Shown piece after piece: positions 33,536 through 42,461 of a stretch of 64,000 nucleotides of DNA (positions are counted from its first letter, which is position 1; each line of letters starts with the position of its first letter). The DNA is from Pseudophaeobacter sp. GTDB taxonomy: Bacteria; Pseudomonadota; Alphaproteobacteria; Rhodobacterales; Rhodobacteraceae. The stretch lies in NCBI GenBank assembly GCA_027019165.1, contig JALUXC010000003.1, positions 248,001-312,000 on the forward strand, written 5' to 3'. A program made the translations under genes and the position numbers. The notes beneath the pieces were generated by a model, which saw only the letters and a list, made by a program, of their open reading frames with translations, did no database searches and was not told where the DNA came from.

Positions 33536-34066
33536 CTAGGGGCGGATCTCCACCTGTGTTCCAATCGAGGCCAGGCGCCAAAGCGTACGCATCTCCGCGT
33601 TGCTGACTGCGATACAGCCTGCGGTCCAGTCGCCGGGCAGGGTGATCATGTCTCCGACAGAATTGGGCTGGCCGTGGATGAAGATATCGCCGCCGGGGTC
33701 AACTTCAGCTGCCTTTGCGCGGGCCATGTCCTCGGCCTGCGGATAATCCAGTCCCAATGACAGATGATAGGCGCTTTGCCCGTTGCGACGGTCAATGCGA
33801 AAGATCCCTTCGGGGGTCTTGCCGTCGCCTTCCTGCTGCTTGTCGCCCTCTGGGGTGAACCCTAGAGCGATGTCATACTCCAGAACCGTCTCACCATTGC
33901 GGCTGGCTGTCAGGCGACGGGCGGATTTCTCGATCAGGATATGGTCGACACGATCGACCTGGCCCGCCAGATCCGGCGGGGTGGGGCGGGGGCCATAGCT
34001 GCTGTACAGCCCCCAACCGATCACGAGCAGCGCCAGAGCCGCAAAAAGGCGCAGCAGGCGCCGCAT
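33536..34066 (-). CDS. L,D-transpeptidase (YkuD domain)
   Basis: 176 residues from ATG 34066. One N-terminal membrane segment (LLRLFAALALLVIGWGLYSSY), then a YkuD domain: DIFIHGQPNSVG carries the catalytic-region His and DWTAGCIAVSNAEM the nucleophilic cysteine. Such enzymes make 3-3 crosslinks in peptidoglycan or attach lipoproteins. It follows the MalY gene by 4 nt on the same strand, so the two form a transcript although their functions differ. Confidence 0.92.
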   Translation of the reverse strand: MRRLLRLFAALALLVIGWGLYSSYGPRPTPPDLAGQVDRVDHILIEKSARRLTASRNGETVLEYDIALGFTPEGDKQQEGDGKTPEGIFRIDRRNGQSAYHLSLGLDYPQAEDMARAKAAEVDPGGDIFIHGQPNSVGDMITLPGDWTAGCIAVSNAEMRTLWRLASIGTQVEIRP

Positions 34067-34070
34067 CACA

Positions 34071-35243
34071 TCACTGCAGGTCCGAAAATGCTTCGGCCAG
34101 GCGCGCGCAGGCCTCTTCGATGCGGGATCTCTGGGTGCCAAGGTTGAAGCGCAGGAAATCCTCGCCTCCGGTGCCAAAGGTGGTGCCGTGGTTGGCGGCG
34201 ATCTTTGCGCCCTGTTCGACTCGCTTGGTGAATTCCTCGCGGCTCATGCCGGTGCCGGAGAAGTCCACCCACGACAGGTAGGTCGCAGCCAGTGGCATGG
34301 AAGACAGCCCCGGGATCTTGTCGATTGCGGCATCAAACACCTGACGGTTGCCATCCAGGTAGGTGACCAACTCGTCGGCCCATGCCGCGCCCTCGGGCGA
34401 ATAGGCGGCGGTGGTGGCATATTGGCCGGCCGAGTTCGGCGCCAGCGCCAGCGCCAGCATGCGGCGCTGGAACTGCTCGCGCAGATGCGGATCGGGGATG
34501 ATCACCTGCCCTGTGTGCAGCCCGGCAAAGTTGAAGGTTTTCGACGGCGCGGTCAGCATCAACAGCCGCTCGGTCACGTCCGGCACCGCATTCTGCATCG
34601 GGATATGGGTGTGGCCGGGGTAGACCAGATCGTGGTGGATCTCATCCGACAAAAGGATCAGATCATGCCGCTTGGCAAAATCCGCAACCGCCTGCAATTC
34701 CTCCTGCGTCCAGACGCGACCGCCAGGATTGTGCGGCGAGCAGAGGATGACCATCTTTTCCTTGCCGGTCATCTGGGCGTCATAGGCGTCGAAATCCATC
34801 TCGTAGCGACCGTCGTTGTTGGTCATCAGGCATTCCACCACCTCGCGGCCCGCATTGCGGATCACCTTGGCAAAGGCGTGGTAGACGGGCGTGAACAGGA
34901 CAATGCCGTCACCCGGCTGGGTGAAGGTATCCAGGCACATGCCGACACCGTTCACGAGGCCAGTGGTGGTAAAGATCGCATCTGCCTCTACCTCCCAGCC
35001 GTGGCGGTTTTTCATCCACCAGCGGATCGCGTCCTTGTAAGGGGCCTCGCAGTTCACGTAGCCATAGACGCCGTGATCGGCCATCTCGCGCATCTTGTCG
35101 GTGACCACGGGCGGCACAGGGAAATCCATGTCCGCCACCCACATCGCAAGCCCATCATCGGGCGAGACGCCATAAAGGCTCTCCATCATGTCCCATTTTG
35201 CGCAATGGGTGCCGCGGCGGTCGATGAGGGTGTTAAAATCCAT
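34071..35243 (-). CDS. MalY/PatB-family PLP-dependent C-S lyase / aminotransferase
   Basis: 390 residues from ATG 35243 with ggag 9 nt upstream; the open frame upstream to 35762 is antisense to the deformylase. MWVADMDFPVPPVV, GVYGY, SPHNPGGRVWT, LSDEIHHDLVY and the PLP lysine in TAPSKTFNFAGLHTGQVII define the MalY/PatB group, most of which cleave cystathionine or similar C-S bonds (cystathionine beta-lyase activity). Probable role in methionine/cysteine metabolism or sulfide release. Confidence 0.92.
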   Translation of the reverse strand: MDFNTLIDRRGTHCAKWDMMESLYGVSPDDGLAMWVADMDFPVPPVVTDKMREMADHGVYGYVNCEAPYKDAIRWWMKNRHGWEVEADAIFTTTGLVNGVGMCLDTFTQPGDGIVLFTPVYHAFAKVIRNAGREVVECLMTNNDGRYEMDFDAYDAQMTGKEKMVILCSPHNPGGRVWTQEELQAVADFAKRHDLILLSDEIHHDLVYPGHTHIPMQNAVPDVTERLLMLTAPSKTFNFAGLHTGQVIIPDPHLREQFQRRMLALALAPNSAGQYATTAAYSPEGAAWADELVTYLDGNRQVFDAAIDKIPGLSSMPLAATYLSWVDFSGTGMSREEFTKRVEQGAKIAANHGTTFGTGGEDFLRFNLGTQRSRIEEACARLAEAFSDLQ

Positions 35244-35336
35244 GGCTTGAAACTCCGGTTGTTTGACTGCGAAGCTACGCACAATGGCGCCGTGCGCAAG
35301 GGGGGCGTTGCAGGGCGGGGTGCAATCGCCTAAATC

Positions 35337-35861
35337 ATGCCCATGAAACGTCCTATCCTGATCCATCCTGATCCCCGCCTGAAAAAGGTCTGCGTGCCCG
35401 TCCCCGACATCTCGGACGATTTGCGCGTGCTGGCCGATGACATGCTGGAAACCATGTACGCCGCGCCGGGAATCGGTCTGGCGGCGCCGCAGGTGGGTAT
35501 CCTGCAGCGGGTGATCGCGATGGATTGCATCAAGGAAGGCGAGGGCGATGCGCGCCCGCTGGTGATGTTCAACCCCGAGATTGTCGAGTCCTCCGAAGAA
35601 ACCAACGTCTACGAGGAAGGCTGCCTGTCGATCCCCGAGCAATACGCCGAAGTTACCCGCCCAAAAGAGGTGCAGGTGAAATGGATGGACCGCGACGGGA
35701 ACGAGCAGAGCGAGACCTTTGACGGGCTTTGGGCGACCTGCGTGCAGCATGAGATCGACCATCTGAACGGCAAGCTATTCATCGATTACCTGAAACCGCT
35801 GAAGCGGCAGATGATCACCCGAAAGATGCAAAAGCTGAAACGCGAACGCGCGCGGGACTGA
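35337..35861 (+). CDS. def: Peptide deformylase, copy 1
   Basis: Removes the N-formyl group from nascent proteins. 174 residues. All three active-site motifs are intact: GIGLAAPQVG, EEGCLSIP (metal Cys) and QHEIDHLNG (two metal His and catalytic Glu). The C-terminal helix is full length (KRQMITRKMQKLKRERARD), so this is the canonical, probably housekeeping enzyme. The ATG at 35337 or 35343 could start it; no clear ribosome site. First of three consecutive def-like genes before fmt. Confidence 0.96.
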   Translation: MPMKRPILIHPDPRLKKVCVPVPDISDDLRVLADDMLETMYAAPGIGLAAPQVGILQRVIAMDCIKEGEGDARPLVMFNPEIVESSEETNVYEEGCLSIPEQYAEVTRPKEVQVKWMDRDGNEQSETFDGLWATCVQHEIDHLNGKLFIDYLKPLKRQMITRKMQKLKRERARD

Positions 35862-35895
35862 CAGGCTCCGCAATCGCACAGAAAAGGGTCTGACC

Positions 35896-36402
35896 ATGGC
35901 CGTTCTCCCGATACTGAAATGGCCTGATCCAAGGTTGACCCAGCACTGCGCGCCGGTGGAGCAGGAACCCCTCGACGATCTGATCGCTGACATGTTCGAC
36001 ACGATGTATGCCGCCAATGGCCGGGGCCTTGCCGCGCCGCAGGTGGGGGTGATGAAGCGGCTTTTCGTGATGGACTGCACCTGGAAAGAGGGCAAGCGCT
36101 CCCCGATGGTGATGATCAACCCCTCGATCATGGCGGTTGAGCGCGTGCCGGTCACGATGGAGGAAGGCTGCCTCTCGATCCCCGGCGTTTTGGTCCCGGT
36201 TGAGCGCCCGGTGGCTGTCACCGTGCAATGGACCGCCGCCGAAGGGGACATCCACATGGCCGATTTCGATGGTTTCGAGGCCCGCTGCATCCAGCATGAA
36301 TTCGACCATCTGAACGGTACGCTGACCTTCGATCACCTGACGCCCGAGGCGCGCGCAGCGGTCGAAGCCGAATACACTGCCCTGAAAGGGACTACCGAAT
36401 GA
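35896..36402 (+). CDS. def: Peptide deformylase, copy 2
   Basis: 168 residues. Motifs GRGLAAPQVG, EEGCLSIPG and QHEFDHLNG are intact, so it should be catalytic. The C-terminus (TPEARAAVEAEYTALKGTTE) is unlike the basic helix of copy 1, which may mean a different substrate range or ribosome contact. Its last 4 nt overlap the start of copy 3. Confidence 0.94.
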   Translation: MAVLPILKWPDPRLTQHCAPVEQEPLDDLIADMFDTMYAANGRGLAAPQVGVMKRLFVMDCTWKEGKRSPMVMINPSIMAVERVPVTMEEGCLSIPGVLVPVERPVAVTVQWTAAEGDIHMADFDGFEARCIQHEFDHLNGTLTFDHLTPEARAAVEAEYTALKGTTE

Positions 36403-36896
36403 CTGTCCGCCCCTGCCTGCCCTGGCCCGACAAACGCCTGCGCACCCGCGCCGATGAGGTCACCGAGATCACCGACGAGATCCGCCAGATCTGGCAGGAC
36501 ATGATCGATACCATGGAGGCAATGCCTGGCGTTGGCCTTGGTGCCAATCAGATCGGCGTGATGCTACGCCTTGCGGTCGTGGATGGCTCCACCGAGCGCG
36601 GCAAGGCCGTGCGCATGGCCAACCCCGAGATCCTGCATGCCTCGACCCAGCTGCGCGAACACGAGGAAGCCTCCCCCAACCTCCCCGGTGTGTCGGCCAA
36701 GGTGAAACGCCCCCGCGCCGTCACCGTGCGCTACATGGATGAGAATGGCGATATCACCGAGCGGGACTTTGTCGGGATCGAGGCCACATCCGTGCAGCAT
36801 CAGATCGACCATCTGGATGGCAAACTCTACATCGATCGGCTCAGCAAGGTGAAGCGCGACATGCTGATCCGCAAATCGAAGAAACTGAACGGCTAA
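36399..36896 (+). CDS. Deformylase-like protein, copy 3, active-site residues lost
   Basis: 165 residues, clearly homologous over its whole length (WPDKRLRTRADEVTEITDEI at the start, KRDMLIRKSKKLNG at the end). But the three motifs are changed: GVGLGANQIG for GxGLAAxQxG, EEASPNLPG for EEGCLSIPG (metal cysteine replaced by serine) and QHQIDHLDG for QHExDHLxG (catalytic glutamate replaced by glutamine; both histidines kept). It should not deformylate by the known mechanism. The frame is undamaged and translationally coupled to copy 2, so it looks like a maintained pseudoenzyme rather than decay. Confidence 0.93.
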   Translation: MTVRPCLPWPDKRLRTRADEVTEITDEIRQIWQDMIDTMEAMPGVGLGANQIGVMLRLAVVDGSTERGKAVRMANPEILHASTQLREHEEASPNLPGVSAKVKRPRAVTVRYMDENGDITERDFVGIEATSVQHQIDHLDGKLYIDRLSKVKRDMLIRKSKKLNG

Positions 36897-36908
36897 GGGG
36901 GCATATCC

Positions 36909-37814
36909 ATGCGCGTCATATTCATGGGAACGCCCGAGTTTTCCGTGCCGGTGCTGGATGCGCTGGTCGAGGCCGGGCATGAGATCGCCGCCGTATATTG
37001 CCAGCCGCCACGCCCGGCGGGACGGGGCAAAAAGGACCGCCCAACCCCGGTTCAGGCAAGGGCCGAGGCGCTGGGCCTTGAGGTGCGCCACCCGGTGTCC
37101 CTGAAAGGGGCCGAGGAACAGGCGGCTTTTGCAGCGCTTGAGGCCGATGTGGCAGTGGTGGTGGCTTATGGCCTGATCCTGCCGCAGGCGGTGCTGGATG
37201 CACCCAAGAATGGCTGCCTCAATATTCACGCCAGCCTCCTGCCGCGCTGGCGCGGGGCGGCACCGATTCATCGCGCCATCATGGCGGGCGATTCTGAAAC
37301 CGGCATCTGCATCATGCAGATGGAGGCGGGACTGGACACCGGTCCAGTCCTCTTGCGCCAATCGACTCTCATCGGGGCTGAAGAAACCACCGCCCAGCTA
37401 CATGATCGACTGTCGGAGATGGGCGCGGCGCTGATCGTTGAGGCGCTCGCCCGCCTGCCTGACCTCACCCCCGAAGTGCAGCCCGAAGAGGGCGTCACCT
37501 ATGCCACCAAGATCGACAAGGGTGAGGCGCAGATTAATTGGAGCCAGCCCGCCGAAGAGGTGGACCGCAAGATCCGTAGTCTGTCGCCCTTTCCCGGTGC
37601 CTGGTGCGAGATCGACGGTCAGCGGGTGAAGCTTCTTGCCTCGCGCCTTGCGAATGGCAGTGGAGCGGCGGGCGAGGTTCTTGATGACGCGCTGACCGTG
37701 GCCTGCGGCAGCGGCGCGGTAGAGCTTCTACGCTTGCAACGGGCGGGCAAGGGCGCGCAGGATCGCGATGTCTTTCTGCGCGGCTTTCCGGTGAACAAGG
37801 GCGCGCGTCTCTGA
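36909..37814 (+). CDS. fmt: Methionyl-tRNA formyltransferase
   Basis: Formylates Met-tRNA(fMet) using 10-formyl-THF. 301 residues: [60 protein letters not shown] with the SLLPxxRGxAP signature, and ITIM-like [17 protein letters not shown]-terminal OB-like domain from about residue 205. Twelve nucleotides after def copy 3; the def-def-def-fmt order joins addition and removal of the formyl group in one transcript. Confidence 0.97.
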   Translation: MRVIFMGTPEFSVPVLDALVEAGHEIAAVYCQPPRPAGRGKKDRPTPVQARAEALGLEVRHPVSLKGAEEQAAFAALEADVAVVVAYGLILPQAVLDAPKNGCLNIHASLLPRWRGAAPIHRAIMAGDSETGICIMQMEAGLDTGPVLLRQSTLIGAEETTAQLHDRLSEMGAALIVEALARLPDLTPEVQPEEGVTYATKIDKGEAQINWSQPAEEVDRKIRSLSPFPGAWCEIDGQRVKLLASRLANGSGAAGEVLDDALTVACGSGAVELLRLQRAGKGAQDRDVFLRGFPVNKGARL

Positions 37815-37835
37815 CCTCAAAAGGAGGGCCGCCTG

Positions 37836-38072
37836 ATGCTGCTGACACTGTTTGGAACCGTGGTGATCGCCGGGATCATCGGCTATGCTTCGGAAAAGAC
37901 CGGCTTCACGCAGAATGGTTATGTCCAGTCGATCATCATCTGTATCGGCGGCGCCTTTCTGTTCTTTTTCCTGCGCCTGATGTTCGGCATCGGCTTTCAT
38001 TCGCCGGGCTGGAATGCCATCCTCTCTTCTGTCGGGGCGCTGATCATCATGCCGACCCACTGGAGGAAATGA
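37836..38072 (+). CDS. Small membrane protein, GlsB/YeaQ/YmgE-like group
   Basis: 78 residues with three hydrophobic segments: LLTLFGTVVIAGIIGYASEK, SIIICIGGAFLFFFLRLMFG and NAILSSVGALIIMP. The C-terminal SVGALIIM recalls the ending of transglycosylase-associated (YeaQ/YmgE) proteins, but the usual GxxxG pattern is weaker than in the family. aaggagg lies 10 nt upstream. Read directly after fmt, 1 nt ahead of a similar small gene. Confidence 0.68.
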   Translation: MLLTLFGTVVIAGIIGYASEKTGFTQNGYVQSIIICIGGAFLFFFLRLMFGIGFHSPGWNAILSSVGALIIMPTHWRK

Positions 38073-38073
38073 G

Positions 38074-38310
38074 ATGTCCATCGTTGCGCTGATCATTATC
38101 GGAGCCGCCGCCGGGTTTCTGGCCACGCGGCTGATGCGGATCGAGGCGGATATCATCACCACGGTGGCCATCGGTATGGCCGGCGCGGTGATCGGCGGGT
38201 TGGTGCTGCGCACGCTTCTGGCGGTGATGGGGATGCTGTCGGGCTTTGTCGGGGCGGTCCTGGGCGCGCTGGCGCTGATCTGGCTCTGGCAAAAATACCT
38301 GCAGAAGTAA
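38074..38310 (+). CDS. Small membrane protein, GlsB/YeaQ/YmgE-like group
   Basis: 78 residues: IVALIIIGAAAGFLATRLMRIE, TTVAIGMAGAVIGGLVLRTLL and GFVGAVLGALALIWLWQKYL. The glycine spacing AxxGFLA / GxxGAxxGG matches the transglycosylase-associated (GlsB/YeaQ/YmgE) family, stress-linked inner-membrane proteins without known activity. Starts 1 nt after the previous gene stops, so both come from the same message. Confidence 0.72.
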   Translation: MSIVALIIIGAAAGFLATRLMRIEADIITTVAIGMAGAVIGGLVLRTLLAVMGMLSGFVGAVLGALALIWLWQKYLQK

Positions 38311-38315
38311 GGGCC

Positions 38316-38939
38316 TTAGCTGCGCGGCGGGCGGCTTTTGTAGACTGGAAGGTGCCAGCCAAAGGCGATGGATCCCGCACGCAGGGCCCAGCAGACCACG
38401 GCGCAGGCCAACAAGGCGGGGCCGGTCGCTAGCCCTGCCCAGATCATGGTGACAGCAGTGATCGCCCCCGCCATGGCGCAAGAGATGTAAAGCTCGCCCT
38501 GTTTCAGAACCAGCGGCACCTCATTGCAGACCACATCCCGCATCAAGCCGCCCAGTGATCCGGTGGCCATGCCCATCAGCACAACGATGACCGGCGGTTT
38601 GCCCATGGCAATGGCCGCCCCGGTGCCTGCCGGAACCGCAACGGCGAGGGCGAAACTGTCGAGCCAGATCACCCAGGCCATGCGGCTTTCCACCAGATGT
38701 GCGGTGACAAAGACCACCCCGGCGGCCCCCGCTGCCAATAGGATGAAGTTGGGATCATTCACCCAGAACACCGGGTGGCGATCCAGCAGCAGATCCCGCA
38801 CCGTGCCGCCGCCCACTGCAGTGAGGCAGGCAACAAAGGCGAAACCCACGATATCCAGCTGCGCGCGGCTCGCAACCAGCGCGCCGGTCAAGGCAAAGAC
38901 CAGAACAGAGGCGTAATCCAGCAGCGTCAGAACTGTCAT
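38316..38939 (-). CDS. TRIC-type (UPF0126/YicG) channel protein
   Basis: 207 residues, seven predicted membrane segments in two TRIC repeats: LDYASVLVFALTGALVASRAQLD with AVGGGTVRDLLLDRHPVFW, then LDSFALAVAVPAGTGAAIAMG with ATGSLGGLMRDVVCNEVP. The GGG(T)xRD motifs are the family mark. Bacterial and eukaryotic relatives are trimeric cation channels. Starts at ATG 38939; last gene of the minus-strand run from ispH. Confidence 0.9.
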   Translation of the reverse strand: MTVLTLLDYASVLVFALTGALVASRAQLDIVGFAFVACLTAVGGGTVRDLLLDRHPVFWVNDPNFILLAAGAAGVVFVTAHLVESRMAWVIWLDSFALAVAVPAGTGAAIAMGKPPVIVVLMGMATGSLGGLMRDVVCNEVPLVLKQGELYISCAMAGAITAVTMIWAGLATGPALLACAVVCWALRAGSIAFGWHLPVYKSRPPRS

Positions 38940-38961
38940 GGGCCGCTCTCCGATGGCCGGC

Positions 38962-39432
38962 TCAGGCCGATTTGCGTTTGCCGGGTTTGAAGGGGGCCAT
39001 GCCCGCGCGGGCCAGCTCATCGGCGCGCTCGTTCTCGGGATGGCCCGCGTGGCCCTTGACCCATTTCCACGTCACATCGTGCCGGTGTTGCGCCGCATCC
39101 AGGCGCTGCCACAGTTCGGCGTTTTTCACAGGCTTTTTGGCGGCGTTCTTCCAGCCGTTCTTCTTCCAGCCGAAGATCCAGCCGGTGATGCCGTTCTTCA
39201 CGTAATTGCTGTCGGTGACCACGGTGATCTTGCTGGGGCGGCTGAGGCTTTCCAGCGCGTTGATCGCGGCCAGTAGCTCCATCCGGTTGTTGGTGGTCTC
39301 TGGTTCTCCGCCCTGGAGTTCACGCTCCTTGACGATCTGCTCGCCCTCCATTGCGCGCAAAAGTACGCCCCATCCGCCGGGGCCGGGATTTCCGGAGCAC
39401 GCTCCGTCGGTATATGCAAAAAGTTCAGCCAT
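38962..39432 (-). CDS. rnhA: Ribonuclease HI
   Basis: Cleaves RNA in RNA-DNA hybrids. 156 residues. [20 protein letters not shown] holds the first catalytic Asp, [17 protein letters not shown] the Glu, [12 protein letters not shown] the second Asp and [15 protein letters not shown] the last His/Asp. Overlaps the end of the methyltransferase gene by 8 nt. Close to ispH, as in many alphaproteobacteria. Confidence 0.97.
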   Translation of the reverse strand: MAELFAYTDGACSGNPGPGGWGVLLRAMEGEQIVKERELQGGEPETTNNRMELLAAINALESLSRPSKITVVTDSNYVKNGITGWIFGWKKNGWKNAAKKPVKNAELWQRLDAAQHRHDVTWKWVKGHAGHPENERADELARAGMAPFKPGKRKSA

Positions 39433-40024
39433 GGGCGGTCATTACTACGAAGGTTTCCACGCCGCCAGCCAGACCTTCGCCATTTCCCCTGCGACTGCGC
39501 AACACGGTGAACCCGGCATCCGACAGAAGCTGCCGCAACTCGTCTTCGGAATAGTAGGCGTAGAAACGGCCAAGGGAATCCCGCCCCTCGCCTATACCAA
39601 GTTTCATGCCGATGCTGAGGGTGCCGCCCGGCTTCAAAGCGTGTTTGACGCGGGCCAGTTCCGCGGGAAAGTCGGTGCGAGGGACATGCAGCAGGCTGAA
39701 ATTCGCCCAGATCCCGTCATATTGCCCCTGTGTTTCCAGCGCCTCGAATGGCCCGACGGTAACCTCCAGCCCATATGTCGTGCGCGCATGTTCCGCCATC
39801 TCTGCCGAGGCATCCAACGCGTCAGTCTGATAGCCGTCATCGCACAACCGCGCCGCCCAATGGCCAGGGCCGCAACCGAGATCGAGCACCCGTGCGCCCT
39901 CGTGCAGCCGTTCGGTAAAGGCGGCATAGTCCGCTTCCTGGTCAGTATCTTTGCTGCGGGCAAAGCCCTTCGCATAATCCGCAGCCGCGCGGGCATAGAC
40001 GGCGAGTGTTTCACTATCGCTCAC
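39425..40024 (-). CDS. Class I SAM-dependent methyltransferase
   Basis: 199 residues from GTG 40024, whose GTGA overlaps the stop of the DUF3429 gene. [18 protein letters not shown] is motif [16 protein letters not shown] motif II, FDGIWANF-like [15 protein letters not shown] motif [18 protein letters not shown] motif VI. Small-molecule type (Methyltransf_11/25 group), substrate unknown. The open frame upstream is antisense/other-frame sequence of the neighbour gene. Confidence 0.88.
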   Translation of the reverse strand: MSDSETLAVYARAAADYAKGFARSKDTDQEADYAAFTERLHEGARVLDLGCGPGHWAARLCDDGYQTDALDASAEMAEHARTTYGLEVTVGPFEALETQGQYDGIWANFSLLHVPRTDFPAELARVKHALKPGGTLSIGMKLGIGEGRDSLGRFYAYYSEDELRQLLSDAGFTVLRSRRGNGEGLAGGVETFVVMTAHG

Positions 40025-40473
40025 AGGTAAACTCCAACAGAGAGAGACAGCAGGACGATGACGGTCAGCAGCAGCCGCAGGCGCATCCACCATGGCGGCG
40101 TCAGCTCCCACAGGAAAAACACATAGTCGAGCAGAAGAAGCCCTGCAAAACCATAGATCAGGTTTTTTGCGGCGATATCCGGGCCGCCGCCGGTCATGAA
40201 AAAAGCCCATAGGGCAGGGAGCACCGACAGCACATAGCCAAGCGCGGCCTGTGCGCCATTGGTCTTGGTGGCAAAGCCCCAAAGGACACCGGACATGAAG
40301 CTGAGGATCACCGAGCCATAGAACAGCTGCACGTAAGGCCCTACGAAACGCGGCCCGAGTTCAGTTGCGCCCCAGGCCTGCAGTTCGGGCAGGTGGGTGG
40401 TGGTTGCGCCCCATACAAAAGGGATCAGACCAGCCAGTCCAAGGACAAGCGGGACAAAGGGGATCCGGGTCAT
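40021..40473 (-). CDS. DUF3429 family membrane protein
   Basis: 150 residues with four to five membrane helices: [85 protein letters not shown]. The YGSVILSFMSGVLWG stretch is the DUF3429 signature. Role unknown. Overlaps both neighbours by 4 nt, indicating translational coupling with the LysE gene before and the methyltransferase after. Confidence 0.86.
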   Translation of the reverse strand: MTRIPFVPLVLGLAGLIPFVWGATTTHLPELQAWGATELGPRFVGPYVQLFYGSVILSFMSGVLWGFATKTNGAQAALGYVLSVLPALWAFFMTGGGPDIAAKNLIYGFAGLLLLDYVFFLWELTPPWWMRLRLLLTVIVLLSLSVGVYL

Positions 40474-41084
40474 GCCCGCTCCAGCGCCAGCCGTGCGGCC
40501 AGAGCGGCAAAGATCGCCGCAAAGCTGCGGTTTAGCCAGGTCAGCACGCGCTCAGAACCAAGAACCAGATCGCGGGCTTTTGCGGCGAAGAGACCATAAA
40601 GCACGAAGACGAGAAAGGTTAGCCCCATGAAGATCGCGCCGAGCAAGGCCATCTCGGTGGTGGCGCTGGCCGGATCGCCGGACAGGAAGGGCGGCAGAAG
40701 GGCCAGAAAAAAGACCGACAGTTTGGGATTGAGTATATTGATCAAAGCGCCCCGGCGCGCGATACGCAGCCCGGCCTGAGGGCGGGTTTCGGAGGAGATC
40801 GCAAGGGCGCCGCCTGATCTCAGTGCTTGCCAGGCGAGATACAAGAGGTAGGCAACGCCAGCGAATTTCACGATCTGGAACAAAAGGGCAGAGCTGTGCA
40901 TGACCGCTGCCAGGCCCAGCGTGGCTGCGGTAAGGTGTGGCACAATGCCCAGTGTGCAGCCAAAGGCCGCCCAGATCGAGGCCCGCGCGCCCTGACCAAG
41001 GCCAAGAGCGAGCGTATAGATCACTCCGGTGCCCGGCGCGATGACAACCACAAGGGCGGTGATCAGGAATTGCAGCGAAATCAT
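40470..41084 (-). CDS. LysE/RhtB-family translocator
   Basis: 204 residues from ATG 41084 and six membrane helices. VVVIAPGTGVIYTLALGLGQGARASIWAAFGCTLG carries the PGP-like GxGxxxxGxxxGxxxxxG motif, followed by VKFAGVAYLLYLAWQALRSG and LINILNPKLSVFFLALLPPFL. Family members export amino acids (lysine, threonine, homoserine) or related compounds. Follows ispH by 129 nt and may have its own promoter. Confidence 0.9.
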   Translation of the reverse strand: MISLQFLITALVVVIAPGTGVIYTLALGLGQGARASIWAAFGCTLGIVPHLTAATLGLAAVMHSSALLFQIVKFAGVAYLLYLAWQALRSGGALAISSETRPQAGLRIARRGALINILNPKLSVFFLALLPPFLSGDPASATTEMALLGAIFMGLTFLVFVLYGLFAAKARDLVLGSERVLTWLNRSFAAIFAALAARLALERA

Positions 41085-41213
41085 TGAGGGCCTCCAGTAT
41101 CCGGGCGCAGCGCGTTCCATCTTTTGGTAGCACGAGATGTCTACTGCGGGGAGTCCCTTCGGGCGGCCGGAAGCGATCCATCGCTTGCAGCCTCTTGGAG
41201 GAAAACTTTGTCC

Positions 41214-42212
41214 TCAGGCCGGGGTGCGCAACACGCGAGGGACCTTGAACTCGACACGTTCGACGGCGGTTTCGACCGTCTCGACGGTCACGTCAAAGCG
41301 GGCGCGGAAGGCGTCGATCACCTCGTTGACCAAAAGTTCCGGGGCCGAGGCACCAGCAGTAATGGCGACGGTCTTGATCCCCTCAAGAGCGCGCCAATCG
41401 ATGTTTTCCGCCCGCTGCACAAGCTGCGAATAGCTGCAGCCCGCCTTGGCGCCAACCTCGACCAAGCGGCGCGAGTTCGATGAATTCGGGGCGCCGACGA
41501 CGAGAAGGGCATCCGCCTTGGGCGCGACGGCCTTCACGGCTTCCTGCCTGTTGGTGGTGGCGTAGCAGATGTCTTCCTTGTGGGGGCCGACGATATTTGG
41601 GAACCGTGCCTCCAGGGCGGCGACGATATCCTTGGTGTCATCCACAGAAAGGGTAGTCTGGGTGACATAGGCGAGACGATCAGGGTCGCGCACGTCGACC
41701 GTTGCAACATCCGCCGGGGTTTCGACCAGCAGCACCTCTCCATCGGGGAGCTGTCCCATGGTGCCGATGGTTTCCGGGTGGCCCTTGTGGCCGATCATGA
41801 TCATCTGCAGGCCCGCTTCGGCATGGCGCTGGGCTTCGATATGGACCTTGGAGACCAGCGGGCAGGTGGCATCGACATAGACCATCTGGCGCTCTTCGGC
41901 CTCGGCCGGGACAGACTTTGGAACACCATGGGCGGAGAAGATCACCGGGCGGTCCTGAGGGCATTCGTCCAGCTCTTCCACAAAAACGGCGCCTTTGGCG
42001 CGCAGCCCGTCGACCACGTATTTGTTATGGACGATCTCGTGCCGCACATAAACCGGCGCGCCCCATTTTTCGAGCGCCATCTCGACGATCTTGATCGCTC
42101 GGTCCACGCCTGCGCAAAAGCCCCGCGGCGCGGCCAGGAACAAGGTCAGGGGCGGCCTGGCGCTGGCATGGGTTTCGGCCTGCGGGTTTGGGGTTTGGGT
42201 CTCGATCGTCAT
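41214..42212 (-). CDS. ispH: 4-hydroxy-3-methylbut-2-enyl diphosphate reductase
   Basis: Last step of the MEP isoprenoid pathway, giving IPP and DMAPP; a [4Fe-4S] enzyme. 332 residues from ATG 42212 with aaggag 8 nt upstream. Three cluster cysteines: [24 protein letters not shown] and [10 protein letters not shown]. Also HEIVHN, FSAHGVP, TQTTLS and [11 protein letters not shown]. An N-terminal Thr/Pro-rich extension of about 20 residues precedes the conserved part. Confidence 0.97.
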   Translation of the reverse strand: MTIETQTPNPQAETHASARPPLTLFLAAPRGFCAGVDRAIKIVEMALEKWGAPVYVRHEIVHNKYVVDGLRAKGAVFVEELDECPQDRPVIFSAHGVPKSVPAEAEERQMVYVDATCPLVSKVHIEAQRHAEAGLQMIMIGHKGHPETIGTMGQLPDGEVLLVETPADVATVDVRDPDRLAYVTQTTLSVDDTKDIVAALEARFPNIVGPHKEDICYATTNRQEAVKAVAPKADALLVVGAPNSSNSRRLVEVGAKAGCSYSQLVQRAENIDWRALEGIKTVAITAGASAPELLVNEVIDAFRARFDVTVETVETAVERVEFKVPRVLRTPA

Positions 42213-42461
42213 CGCGCATCTCCTTGCAAAGCAGAGGTAGGATGTTCTGACCGCAACGTCCAGAGGCAGAGGAAAACGCCCAGGTCGACTTTGCATGAGG
42301 CAAGCAACGCTGGCCCAACGATTGGTGGGCTGTTGTTGGAATGACGGAAAATTAACCTGATTTCGGCATGGTTCTGCAGGGTGGGTGGCAACAATGCCTG
42401 CAAGGCCAGAATTGGTCGCGGGCAGTTCCCCCCAGTTGTTGAAAGGTGCCGGTGTTCAAAA

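Noticed and set aside
34438-34462. Triplicated GCCAGC repeat in the MalY-like gene
   Set aside because: Encodes an ordinary Leu-Ala-Leu-Ala stretch in frame within a conserved protein; simple codon repetition.
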